From Solirubrobacteraceae bacterium (GTDB lineage: Bacteria > Actinomycetota > Thermoleophilia > Solirubrobacterales > Solirubrobacteraceae), in NCBI GenBank assembly GCA_016462625.1, contig JAEMSV010000049.1, positions 1 to 27,457 on the forward strand: a DNA stretch of 27,457 nucleotides, read 5' to 3'. The translations under genes were made by a program, and so were the position numbers. Numbering within the stretch: the stretch's first letter is position 1; each line of letters opens with the position of its first letter. The notes under the pieces were generated by a model, which made no database searches, was not told the origin of the DNA, and was given only the letters and a program-made list of their open reading frames with translations. Shown one piece after another: positions 1 to 7,067 of the stretch.

Positions 1-121
1 GAGGTGCGTCGCGCTGGGCGATGGCGCTCCGGGCTGGGCTTGATCCGGGGCCTGCGAGGACGGGGGAGGTGCGTCATCGAGGGGTGGTGATCGTCCGTGA
101 TCGTGCCTAGCGTCCGCCGGC

Positions 122-220
122 ATGCCTGACGTCATCCACAAGCTCCTCGCCGCCGAGCTCGCCGTCGACAAGCTCGGCGGGCGCGCGATCACCGCGGACG
201 AAGCCCGTCAGCGCGCGTAA
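122..220 (+). CDS. Possible 32-residue small protein upstream of an RHH-like gene
   Basis: This short reading frame starts at an ATG with an in-frame stop 24 bases upstream and ends in TAA, giving a 32-residue peptide. It is rich in Leu, Ala and charged residues (KLLAAELAVDKLGG near the middle) and looks like one amphipathic helix followed by a charged tail. It ends 17 bases before the next gene on the same strand, so the two may be cotranscribed. I do not recognise a family. It could be the surviving tail of a longer gene or a chance frame; the clean amphipathic pattern is the only support. Confidence 0.3.
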   Translation: MPDVIHKLLAAELAVDKLGGRAITADEARQRA

Positions 221-237
221 CCTTTCGTTCGGCAGCG

Positions 238-480
238 ATGAGCACCGATCCTTGGACAGCCGACGATCCGAAGCCCGGCGACTTCGACGCCGTGCTCGCC
301 ACGATCGATACCGCGTACGTCGAGTTGCACGATGGCAACCCGGACGCGACGCTGCGCATCCTGGTCAGCGTGGAAGGCGAGGACGCTCGCCGGCTCGAGC
401 GGCTTGCCGAGGCCAGCGGGAAGTCACCCCACGCCGTCGTCGCGGAACTGCTCCGCGACGGCGATCGCCCAGCTGCCTAG
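238..480 (+). CDS. Small hypothetical protein, ribbon-helix-helix-like C-terminus
   Basis: An 80-residue acidic protein. The N-terminal half (1-40) is Asp-rich. The C-terminal half carries the pattern LRILVSVEGEDARRLERLAE followed by SGKSPHAVVAELLRDG: a short strand, then two helices, as in small ribbon-helix-helix DNA-binding antitoxins. No toxin follows on the same strand, so pairing with a toxin is not shown; the only neighbour is the 32-residue frame upstream. The function is inferred from the secondary-structure pattern, not from a firm family match. Confidence 0.5.
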   Translation: MSTDPWTADDPKPGDFDAVLATIDTAYVELHDGNPDATLRILVSVEGEDARRLERLAEASGKSPHAVVAELLRDGDRPAA

Positions 481-617
481 CTTGGCTAGTCCACGGACTC
501 GCTATGTGCGCTGGCGCTAGTCCCGCTATCCGGGCTGGTGAGGCTGCTCGCACCCATTGCGGACTCGCGGCTGGCCAGGTATCGCGCCCGGGCAGCCACT
601 CCGGTGTTCGCGAGTTT

Positions 618-1700
618 CTAGCCGACGAATTTGAGACGCCTGCGATATCCGTTGCCTTGGTTCCAAGGGAGGATCTCCTCATGGTGCATACGGCCGACCA
701 CGATCGCCGGAGCGATGTCCAGCATCTGAGCGAAGGCTTCGACGTCCTGCAGGTTCAGGCTAACTAGGCGCTTGTCGTGCGGCGGTGGGATGAGGGCTCT
801 CGCGGCGAACCGATCGGCCTCGGCTTCAAGTTGCTGTTCGTGTGGATCGGTAGATCTATCCTTGCCCGCGACTTCGACGAAGACGTCCTTCTTTCTGTGT
901 AGGACCACGTGCCCAGCCTCGTGGAAGAAGCTGAACCAGAAGATGTCTTCCCATCCGTACCGCAAGCTGAGCTGGATGAGAGCCTTGTCTGGCGCAAGCC
1001 AACGGGTCGCGCCGTTTGCTTTGGCGCCCTTGTAGACATCAACGAGAACGACAGCTACCCCTGCCCTAGCGCAGCGTGACTGGAGTTCCGGCCACCAGGC
1101 CTCGGGCGCTAGCCGCGTGAGAGATCGTGCCTCCTGGAGCACTTCCACGAAGCGGTCCTCGTCGTACGGCTCACATTCGAGCTCGGCCGCCTGCCGTTCG
1201 CCCTCACGCAGCCAAGTCGCCAACGCGAACTGGTCGCTATCGAATTTTTGGGACTTCCGATAGGCGACCTGCGGTTCCTTCCATTGTTCAGGGTGCGCGA
1301 TGCCTAGGAAGCTGAGTAGCTGCTCAACGAGCTCGGGGCCTTCGGCCTCCCGCGGCAATATCTCGCGCTTCCGGAGTTCATTGATTGGAAACTGCTTCGC
1401 CCATCCGACGGCCTCCGCAAAGGATTGGCGCTGCCCATGCCGAGCCAGGGCGGCTTGGTAATGCGCTTCACGTGTCATCCAGAACGCGGCCGAGGCACCG
1501 AAGACCTTCTCGAGCCCAAGAGCAAGATCCGCCGAGATGGTGGCGGCCCCCTTGATAACTCGGTTCACGTGCTTGAGGGTCACACCGAGTCGTTCTGCGA
1601 GCTCGGTCTGCGTCATATCTCGCTCGTCCAGTAGGTCGGCGAGTGTGTCGCCCGGAGGGCTTGCCCAATCCGGCAGCAACGTCGTTGCGTCCTGGGTCAT
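618..1700 (-). CDS. HigA-type XRE antitoxin fused to ImmA/IrrE metallopeptidase domain
   Basis: A 360-residue regulator. Residues about 18-75 form an XRE helix-turn-helix of the HigA addiction-module type (TQTELAERLGVTLKHVNRV, with the usual A-x-FW segment at 70-75). The C-terminal half is an ImmA/IrrE zinc-peptidase domain with the HEAGH active site (H260, E261, H264) and a downstream EAEADRFAA segment giving the third metal ligand (E294). Proteins of this fused type usually act as antitoxin and autorepressor of HigB/RelE-like toxins. The gene lies 25 bases downstream of the toxin-like gene on the same strand, the HigBA order. The start ATG gives a normal N-terminus for the family. Whether the peptidase cleaves itself, the toxin or another regulator cannot be told from sequence. 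Confidence 0.85.
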   Translation of the reverse strand: MTQDATTLLPDWASPPGDTLADLLDERDMTQTELAERLGVTLKHVNRVIKGAATISADLALGLEKVFGASAAFWMTREAHYQAALARHGQRQSFAEAVGWAKQFPINELRKREILPREAEGPELVEQLLSFLGIAHPEQWKEPQVAYRKSQKFDSDQFALATWLREGERQAAELECEPYDEDRFVEVLQEARSLTRLAPEAWWPELQSRCARAGVAVVLVDVYKGAKANGATRWLAPDKALIQLSLRYGWEDIFWFSFFHEAGHVVLHRKKDVFVEVAGKDRSTDPHEQQLEAEADRFAARALIPPPHDKRLVSLNLQDVEAFAQMLDIAPAIVVGRMHHEEILPWNQGNGYRRRLKFVG

Positions 1701-1725
1701 GTCATCACCTGCGTGCGGGTGGTCA

Positions 1726-2058
1726 TCAGTGGTAGTCGCCTATCTCAAGGATCCGGACTGAACGGACTGCCGCCCAATCAAGGCCGCCGTCGGGCTTAGT
1801 CGGAGGCGGGTTGTCGATCGGCTCGAACACGAGCCGCTTGCCGTCAGGCAGATTCAGCGCCAACTGGCCAGCACGGTCTGCCTCGAGTTCGTGACAGTGG
1901 CCCGGCAGGTGCCGGAACTCGGCGAGCGTGTCGGCGGCGGCGATCGACGCCAAGTGGCTCTTCGCCTTCTTCGCGCCGGCAGCCCCCAGCTGCCGCCGAA
2001 GGTCGCGATCCGAAGCGCAGAGTTTCTGCAGTTTGTTGGTGCTGAACGAGAGGTCCAT
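1726..2058 (-). CDS. HigB/RelE-superfamily toxin, killer-protein type
   Basis: A 110-residue protein with the small alpha/beta fold expected of the RelE/HigB plasmid-killer family: an N-terminal strand (DLSFSTNKLQKL), two helices, then LAEFRHLPGHCHEL, LALNLPDGKRLVFEP and a final VRSVRILEIGDYH strand. Such toxins are typically ribosome-dependent mRNA endonucleases neutralised by the cognate HigA. I chose the ATG at 2058 because residues of the longer frame above it (to 2166) run through an AT-rich promoter region. It is transcribed leftward and is divergent from the ubiquitin-like operon. Sequence similarity is moderate, so the exact subfamily is uncertain, but the order toxin then HTH/peptidase antitoxin supports the call. 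Confidence 0.72.
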   Translation of the reverse strand: MDLSFSTNKLQKLCASDRDLRRQLGAAGAKKAKSHLASIAAADTLAEFRHLPGHCHELEADRAGQLALNLPDGKRLVFEPIDNPPPTKPDGGLDWAAVRSVRILEIGDYH

Positions 2059-2138
2059 CGCGTTAGGCACGAGGGCGCGCGCCTGTACCGATGAGGTTAT
2101 GCGTTCCTGCGGATGTTCGAAAAGTATGTACCGACTTG

Positions 2139-2152
2139 GTATAGTATTATAC
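2139..2152. promoter_or_regulatory. AT-rich inverted repeat between the HigBA genes and the Ubl operon
   Basis: GTATA-GTAT-TATAC is a perfect 5-bp inverted repeat with a 4-base spacer in the only AT-rich patch of this region. It overlaps TATAGT and TATTAT hexamers that could serve as a rightward -10, with a TTCGAA-like -35 about 18 bases upstream. It lies 81 bases above the leftward toxin start and 52 bases before the Ubl gene. The position suits an operator bound by the HigA-type HTH protein and controlling both directions. This is inference from placement and symmetry. Confidence 0.4.
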
Positions 2153-2203
2153 GGAGCGCGTCGCAACCACGACGACCACCTCAGCGGATCGGAGGATCAA
2201 GAG

Positions 2204-2506
2204 ATGCAGTCCCAAGAAACCAAGGACAAGGACCGAGACAATCCGGGGGACCGCCCCGAGCACACGCGCGAGACGACGATCATTGTCAACGCGCAGGAGA
2301 AGACGGTGACCACCAAGGAAGTCACTTTCGAGCAGGTGGTCGACCTCGCGTACGACGGTGATCCGCCGCAGGGCGACAACTGGCTGTTCACCGTCACTTA
2401 TCGACGCGGAGCTGACGAATCGCCGCAGGGCTCCCTGGTCAAGGGCGCCAGCGTGAAGGTGAAGAAGGGGATGGTCTTCAATGTCACGGCGACCGATAAG
2501 TCTTAG
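2204..2506 (+). CDS. Multiubiquitin-domain (ubiquitin-like) protein
   Basis: A 100-residue protein with a disordered charged N-terminus (1-24) and one beta-grasp domain of the bacterial multiubiquitin family (about 25-100). Family hallmarks are visible: TTIIVNAQEKTV at the first strand, EVTFEQVVDLAY in the helix, WLFTVTYRRG, and the closing VKKGMVFNVTATDKS. Family members are ubiquitin-like modifiers or scaffolds encoded beside E1/E2-like enzymes. It has a single domain and no C-terminal Gly-Gly; it ends TDKS. A strong ribosome-binding site (GGAGG) sits 8 bases before the ATG. The last 26 bases overlap the E1 gene, so translation is probably coupled. The family call is strong; conjugation to targets is inferred. 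Confidence 0.87.
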   Translation: MQSQETKDKDRDNPGDRPEHTRETTIIVNAQEKTVTTKEVTFEQVVDLAYDGDPPQGDNWLFTVTYRRGADESPQGSLVKGASVKVKKGMVFNVTATDKS

Positions 2507-3764
2507 TCCCGACCTCAAGCGCCTCGACGACGAGGGCTACGAGATCGAGATCCGAGAGGGCTACCTTCTCCTGCACTCCGTCCCCTACGTTGACGGCCAG
2601 GCCCGGGTCCTTCGCGGGACCCTGGCCTCCAGCCTCACCCTCGCCGGCGACGTAGCTCAACGGCCAGAGGACCACACGGTCCATTTCACCGGTGGAGCGC
2701 CCCATGATGAGGCGGGCACGCCGATCAACATCATCGCGAGCGCGGGACAGCCCCTGACGAACGGTTTGGTCTCGCAGCACAGGCTCTCCCACAAGCCGCC
2801 CGCCGGGTACCGCGACTACTACGAGAAGATGACGACGTACGTCAACATCCTCTCGGGCCCAGCGCAAGCACTCGAGCCCGCCGCCACCGCCGTCACGCAC
2901 GGCGTCGTCGTGGCCGACGAGGATTCAGTCTTCGAGTACACCGAGACCGCGTCGAGCCGCGCTGGCGTGAGCGTCGCTACGGCGAGGCTCCGAGACCGCA
3001 AGGTCGCGATCGTCGGCCTCGGCGGCACTGGCGCCTACATTCTCGACCTTGTCGCCAAGACGCCCGTCGCCGAGATCCATCTCTACGACGGCGACGTGTT
3101 GCTCCAGCACAACGCGTTCCGCACGCCGGGCGCGGCGTCGGTCGAGGATCTGAGGAGGAAGTTCAGCAAGGTGGAGTACCACCACGGCAGGTACTCGCCG
3201 ATGCGCCGACAGATCATCGCGCACGCCACCTACGTTGACTGTTCGAACGTCGACGCGCTCGCAGCGATGGACTTCGTGTTCATCGCGGTCGATGACGGCG
3301 CTGCAAGGCGCCTGATCGTCGAGTCGCTGGAGGCGGCCGGCGTGCCGTTTGTGGACGTCGGGATGGGGATCTACTCGGCCCACGATGTACTTGGCGGGCA
3401 GGTGCGCGTGACGACGAGTACGCCAGAGCAGCGCGAGCACATCTGGGAGAGCGACCGAATTCCCTTTGCCTCCGCGGACGACCCTGCGAACGCGTATCGC
3501 GACAACATTCAGATCGCCGATCTCAACATGCTCAATGCGGCGCTCGCGGTGATCAAGTGGAAGAAGCTCTGCGGCTTCTACGTCGACCTCGAGGGCGAAC
3601 ACCACAGCATCTACGACATCGACGGCAACTTCGTTCACAATGAGGACATAGCTCGCGGAGGCGCTGCGCCTGCCCCGCCAGGCGCACCCGAGCCCCTCAG
3701 TGCGACCGAGGGCCGTAGCGCGACTGGCGAGGACGGCGACCCGACGACTCGGGCGGCAGCGTGA
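2481..3764 (+). CDS. ThiF/E1-like adenylyltransferase with N-terminal E2-like (DUF6791-type) domain
   Basis: A 427-residue two-domain protein. Residues about 10-150 match the N-terminal domain usually attached to these ThiF enzymes (VLRGTLASSLTLAGD, DHTVHFTGG, KPPAGYRDYYEKMTTY), regarded as E2-like. Residues about 165-375 are a ThiF/UBA Rossmann adenylation domain with GLGGTG at 179-184, YDGD at 202-205 and HNAFR at 210-214. The remainder (390-427) is a low-complexity Pro/Ala tail. The expected role is ATP-dependent activation of the Ubl encoded just upstream. The first 165 residues contain no cysteine, so an E2-type thioester in that domain looks impossible; Cys254 and Cys364 are the only cysteines seen. 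The ATG at 2481 lies inside the Ubl gene, and the stop overlaps the next start by four bases (GTGA). The middle gene of a three-gene operon. Confidence 0.85.
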   Translation: MSRRPISLSPDLKRLDDEGYEIEIREGYLLLHSVPYVDGQARVLRGTLASSLTLAGDVAQRPEDHTVHFTGGAPHDEAGTPINIIASAGQPLTNGLVSQHRLSHKPPAGYRDYYEKMTTYVNILSGPAQALEPAATAVTHGVVVADEDSVFEYTETASSRAGVSVATARLRDRKVAIVGLGGTGAYILDLVAKTPVAEIHLYDGDVLLQHNAFRTPGAASVEDLRRKFSKVEYHHGRYSPMRRQIIAHATYVDCSNVDALAAMDFVFIAVDDGAARRLIVESLEAAGVPFVDVGMGIYSAHDVLGGQVRVTTSTPEQREHIWESDRIPFASADDPANAYRDNIQIADLNMLNAALAVIKWKKLCGFYVDLEGEHHSIYDIDGNFVHNEDIARGGAAPAPPGAPEPLSATEGRSATGEDGDPTTRAAA

Positions 3765-4231
3765 GCGGGCCGCGGCGCGTCCAGCGCGTCGAGCATCAAT
3801 TCGTGGAGTTCGTCCCGCAGCGCCTTGAGCCGAACACGCTCTACGTCTCGATGGAATACGCGACGGTCGTTCACAGCTGCCTGTGCGGCTGCGGACAGCG
3901 GGTCGTCACACCGCTGACACCAACCGACTGGCATCTGAGTTACGACGGCGAGCGCGTGACCCTGAGTCGCTCCATTGGCAATTGGAGCTTTCCTTGCCGG
4001 TCTCACTACTGGATTGAGCAGGGCCACGTCCACTGGGCCGGCGACTGGTCCAAGCAGCAGGTCGAGGTGAATCGCGCCGCCGATCTCGAACTCAAGCGTC
4101 GGTTCTACGATGGTGGCCGGCGGGAGGCAGTTCACGACGAGTTGGACGGCGAGACGCCTGGCCGGCCGTGCGACGCCTCTCGCGGCTTGTGGGGTCGGTT
4201 CCGCTCATGGCTGTCAGGACGGTGGCCGTGA
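3761..4231 (+). CDS. DUF6527 zinc-binding protein of the Ubl operon
   Basis: A 156-residue protein starting at GTG that overlaps the E1 stop in a GTGA junction. The N-terminus (RVQRVEHQFVEFVPQRLEPNTLYVS) leads into a probable zinc site: H38, C40, C42, C44 (HSCLCGCG) with C79 and H82 (PCRSHYW). This matches the DUF6527 family, which habitually sits beside multiubiquitin and ThiF genes. The aromatic stretch HYWIEQGHVHWAGDW is also typical. No enzymatic activity is established for the family; roles as a ligase-like adaptor or metal-dependent deconjugase are possible but not shown. The last gene before a strong hairpin. Confidence 0.82.
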   Translation: MSGPRRVQRVEHQFVEFVPQRLEPNTLYVSMEYATVVHSCLCGCGQRVVTPLTPTDWHLSYDGERVTLSRSIGNWSFPCRSHYWIEQGHVHWAGDWSKQQVEVNRAADLELKRRFYDGGRREAVHDELDGETPGRPCDASRGLWGRFRSWLSGRWP

Positions 4232-4263
4232 CCGGACGACCAAGGTGAACCTTGGCCGTCCGG
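4232..4263 (+). terminator. Hairpin terminator candidate after the Ubl operon
   Basis: Beginning right after the DUF6527 stop codon, CCGGACG-A-CCAAGG, loop TGAA, CCTTGG-C-CGTCCGG folds into a stem of 13 pairs with one A-C mismatch and a four-base loop. No T-run follows, which is common in high-GC actinobacteria. It also lies between convergent genes, facing the Imm53 relic. Confidence 0.6.
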
Positions 4264-4307
4264 CTAGACATGGACGCCCGCCGATGGTCGTCCTAGCCGG
4301 CGGTGCC

Positions 4308-4603
4308 TTATGCGTCCGTCCATCGGACGAAGTGGCGAATTGCCTCTCGTAGGTTGCCGGGGCCGCACGCAGCGTGGAACTGGACGTCCTCGATCCAGCA
4401 CGCCAGCGAACATGTTCGCTTTGGTGCTGCTCCTCCCGCGCAGAATCACACTCGGCGAGGTCAGCGCCACACAGATCGATCCGCATTCGCCAGCAGGGGT
4501 TGTCGAGCGTCTCGATCGAGACGCCGAACTCGTGCTCCCAGTCGCCATCACACTGGGCGAGGTACCAGGCTTCGAGATGGCGGAGCGGATCGTCGCTGGG
4601 CAT
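4308..4603 (-). pseudogene. Imm53-family immunity gene with a one-base frameshift
   Basis: The first frame (from ATG 4603) reads LEAWYLAQCDGDWEHEFG then VSIETLDNPCWRMRIDL, the signature of Imm53 immunity proteins. After SEHV the family similarity jumps to another frame: CWIEDVQFHAACGPGNL then REAIRHFVRWTDA and a TAA at 4308-4310, the expected C-terminus. Joining the two needs one missing base near 4409-4412. Imm53 proteins protect against polymorphic toxins; no such toxin is in the window. Left in its first frame the protein would run past the true end into unrelated sequence. Either a real pseudogene or a base-calling error; the match of both halves makes the identity firm. Confidence 0.77.
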
Positions 4604-4749
4604 TCAGGTGACGGCTTCGAGGCAACGTGTCGATTCCGCTTCCCCGGGAGCGGCGATAATCGCCAAATCTCCGTGCGCCGCTCCGGACCGGCCGCCGTCG
4701 CCCGCTCGCTCGACCTGATTCGTCCGCAGCGGGAAGCAGCATCCCGGGC

Positions 4750-5286
4750 GTGGAATTGCCGTGGGCCGATCCTGATGACGGTGGAGTTGAAGAGTCAGCC
4801 GTCGCGTACTTCGGGCCGCAAGTCGGGCCTCACGTGAGCGCAGCGCGCAGGGCTATGCGTTGTGCCGAACACCGTTTGCACTCGCTCCAGGATCTCACGG
4901 ACAATCAGGATACGCCGAAGTGGAGAGTCGAAATGGAACTGACCGAGTTCCTAGTCTGGTCGCGCCAGGCACGTGTCTCGCTAGCCAATGCAGTGAAAGC
5001 CGCGGGGCGGCAACATATCTCCGTGTGGTGGTCAACTCTCGCGGACGACCCAGAGCTCAATGCCTTTACGCGACGGCGGAATCTCGCTCTGAAGCAAGTC
5101 AAGCCTGCGAGTCATCGTGAGCTCGTTCGAATGGAGATCGACGAAGTGCCTCACGTCGCTGCCTACTTCGCGTTCACCGAGGACCCATACGGGGGGCAGC
5201 CGGTGTTCCCGCGATGTCAGAAGCACTATGCCCGTGTGCGCGAGCTCTTGGACGATGTTCAGGAACGCCTTCCAGCCGGCAGTTGA
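4750..5286 (+). CDS. Hypothetical alpha-helical protein
   Basis: A 178-residue protein starting at GTG; there is no earlier start codon after the in-frame stop near 4657. It is mostly helical. The core (MELTEFLVWSRQARVSLANA, then ISVWWSTLADDPELNAFTRRRNLALKQ) looks like a bundle of helices ending in an RRN-x3-K segment, somewhat like HEPN-type proteins, but no clear R-x4-6-H site is seen. The C-terminal half (HVAAYFAFTEDPYGGQP, then RCQKHYARVRELLDDVQ) is a second conserved-looking block. It overlaps the next small gene by three bases (TTGA). I do not recognise a named family. Confidence 0.55.
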   Translation: MELPWADPDDGGVEESAVAYFGPQVGPHVSAARRAMRCAEHRLHSLQDLTDNQDTPKWRVEMELTEFLVWSRQARVSLANAVKAAGRQHISVWWSTLADDPELNAFTRRRNLALKQVKPASHRELVRMEIDEVPHVAAYFAFTEDPYGGQPVFPRCQKHYARVRELLDDVQERLPAGS

Positions 5287-5492
5287 CGGTCGCTTCTCAC
5301 GAGGGTCGTCAGAACTCGTCCGTGTCGTCCCGCTTTGGCCAGTCGACACGGTTGAGTTCAACCTGGGTGGGCACCGACGGGCGTTGTCTGGAACTCATCG
5401 TCCACGTCACCCCGTTGCTCGATGCTGGCCTCGACGAGGACGCCATTCGAGCGGCTGTGGAAAGCGGCTGGCGATTCGAAGGCCTGCCGTGA
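5283..5492 (+). CDS. Small protein, translationally coupled, unknown function
   Basis: A 69-residue frame starting at TTG within the TTGA that ends the previous gene. The N-terminal third is Ser/Arg-rich and unremarkable. The C-terminal half (LELIVHVTPLLDAGLDEDA, then IRAAVESGWRFEGLP) is well formed: a strand, then a helix with acidic spacing, like the tail of a small accessory protein. The overlap with its upstream neighbour and the next gene 76 bases downstream suggest a three-gene unit. A GTG further in (about 5322) is an alternative start. Confidence 0.4.
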   Translation: MTVASHEGRQNSSVSSRFGQSTRLSSTWVGTDGRCLELIVHVTPLLDAGLDEDAIRAAVESGWRFEGLP

Positions 5493-5568
5493 GTGGGGGC
5501 CGCGGTCAGTCACTCGCGCGCCGCGCCGTCACGAGCGCCGGGCGGAGCTATGTCGATTGGCATCGCGG

Positions 5569-6756
5569 GTGAGCTCATCACCGAACGAACCGGCGGTCGC
5601 TCGTCTCGGGTTCGACGTGGAGGCTCGAGAGCTGTTCGTAACGATGAGCGACGGCACCCAGCTGGCGGCGCCCATGACGACGCCGCATCCTTGGCCGGAT
5701 CTCAGCTATGCCGAGACCGATCTAGCGACGCGCGAACTCACGATGCGCCTGCGAGGCGGTCAGACACTGGTTGTAGAACTCGGGAGCGCCGGCGATGACG
5801 ATCTTCCGGCCACGGGCCGTCCGGTGGTCTACCTCGACCAGCGGCACTGGATCACCCTCGCGCAGCGCCTGCACAATCCAGACGCGATCGCCGAGCGCGA
5901 TCGGAAGCCGGCCGAGCGACTGATTGAGCTGTCACGGTCGAAGGCGGTCGTACTTCCGGTGTCGAGCGCGAATCTCTGGGAGATCGCCCCAACTGGACGT
6001 CATCGACGCGACGTGGCGCTGACCATGGTCGACCTTTCGCGTGGGTGGCAGTTGCGGGATCCGGTCACCGTTCGCGGACACGAGTTATCGCGCAGCATGG
6101 CTGCCGAGAATCCAGCACGAGCCGAGGCGGTGATAACCCTGGAGCCAGGGGCGACCTTCGGTACTGACTTCGCGCCTTCGGCGGGTGCTGGCTTGCCGGA
6201 TGACTGGCGCGCCGTGTCTGAGCGGGTGACGAACGCCATAGCCGCTCTCGCCGCGATGCTTGAGGACGACTCGCCAGCTGATGTGCAGAAGCGTCGGGCG
6301 GTTGGTGCTGCGTGGGCCGCGCCTCATCATCAGCTCGCTATGCAGATGCGCGAGGCGGGAACGTCGCGAGAGCACATCCGCATCAGCACGCTCGCGAGGC
6401 TCGTCAGTGATCTCGGAACGGAGCTTGCGACTAAGGCACACGCTGCTGGGATGGGACCTGAGCCGTTTGCGGTCTGGCTCCGCGACGAGTTCGACCAAGC
6501 GATTGAGACGATGCCCTACGTCCGGACGCTACGGGAGGTCCTCTATCACCGGCTAAGCAACGCGGACGACCACTGGAGCGGAAACGACCTCGCCGACTCG
6601 CAGTTCCTGTGTTGTGCAGCGGCGTATGCCGACTTCGTGGCGGCCGAACGCAAGTTCGGAAACTACCTGCAGCGGGCTCGAAACACGTATGGGGATAACG
6701 CGGTGACGGTCACGACCCTAGCCCACCTTGTGGGAGAGCTTGAGGCTGCGGCCTAG
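5569..6756 (+). CDS. DUF2442-like domain fused to a PIN-like nuclease domain
   Basis: A 395-residue protein; the GTG at 5569 is chosen because the recognisable domain begins a few residues later and the upstream frame is Arg-rich and shadow-like. Residues about 8-70 (ARLGFDVEARELFVTMSDGT, then PWPDLSYA and TMRLRGGQTLVVEL) resemble DUF2442, a small domain often found with toxin-antitoxin genes. From 84 onward VVYLDQRHWITLAQ opens a PIN-like fold (D90). SSANLWEIA (E138) and NDLADSQFLCCAAAYADF (D340, D343, D355) supply further acidic positions expected around a metal site. The protein is probably a ribonuclease-type effector or stress protein. The fold is inferred from motif order; residue assignment should be checked by structure prediction. 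Confidence 0.65.
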   Translation: MSSSPNEPAVARLGFDVEARELFVTMSDGTQLAAPMTTPHPWPDLSYAETDLATRELTMRLRGGQTLVVELGSAGDDDLPATGRPVVYLDQRHWITLAQRLHNPDAIAERDRKPAERLIELSRSKAVVLPVSSANLWEIAPTGRHRRDVALTMVDLSRGWQLRDPVTVRGHELSRSMAAENPARAEAVITLEPGATFGTDFAPSAGAGLPDDWRAVSERVTNAIAALAAMLEDDSPADVQKRRAVGAAWAAPHHQLAMQMREAGTSREHIRISTLARLVSDLGTELATKAHAAGMGPEPFAVWLRDEFDQAIETMPYVRTLREVLYHRLSNADDHWSGNDLADSQFLCCAAAYADFVAAERKFGNYLQRARNTYGDNAVTVTTLAHLVGELEAAA

Positions 6757-6811
6757 CTCGCCCGAGTAAGGGGGCGCAGCCTCAGCTTGCGTCGGTACTC
6801 GCCCGGCGAGC

Positions 6812-6989
6812 GGTACCAAACGGGTACATCCGCTGCACCGCGGGCGTCCCACGGCGCCACTAATCGAATCTCACAAAGCGCCGCTTACCAGCTACTTTGC
6901 GACGAGCATGACCGCACACGCCCGCCACTTCAACCCAAAATCCGGGATGGTAAGGAAGGGGTCGCCGGTTCGAGTCCGGCAGAGGGCTT
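6812..6989 (+). repeat. Direct repeat A ending in a 3' tRNA half (attachment-site scar)
   Basis: This 178-bp segment recurs in the same orientation at 16150-16326 at roughly 80-85% identity by eye, including identical blocks ACCAAACGGGTACATCC and ATCGAATCTCACAAAGCGC. Its last 26 bases form a tRNA T-arm (GCCGG, loop TTCGAGT, CCGGC) followed by AGAGGGC, a 3' acceptor strand. No matching GCCCTCT 5' acceptor strand precedes it, so it is a tRNA 3' fragment of the kind left when elements integrate into tRNA genes. The rest of 6757-7067 holds no gene that I can support. Confidence 0.7.
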
Positions 6990-7067
6990 CTGAAGATTCC
7001 AGGGCTTTTCGGTTCCGCCTTGTGCTCTCGCCCTGGATCGAGATGCCGAGATCGGCGGTGGCGCGGG

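Noticed and set aside
1..117. Possible end of an upstream gene (frame stopping at 108-110)
   Set aside because: No recognisable protein motif; several frames are equally open over this short stretch.
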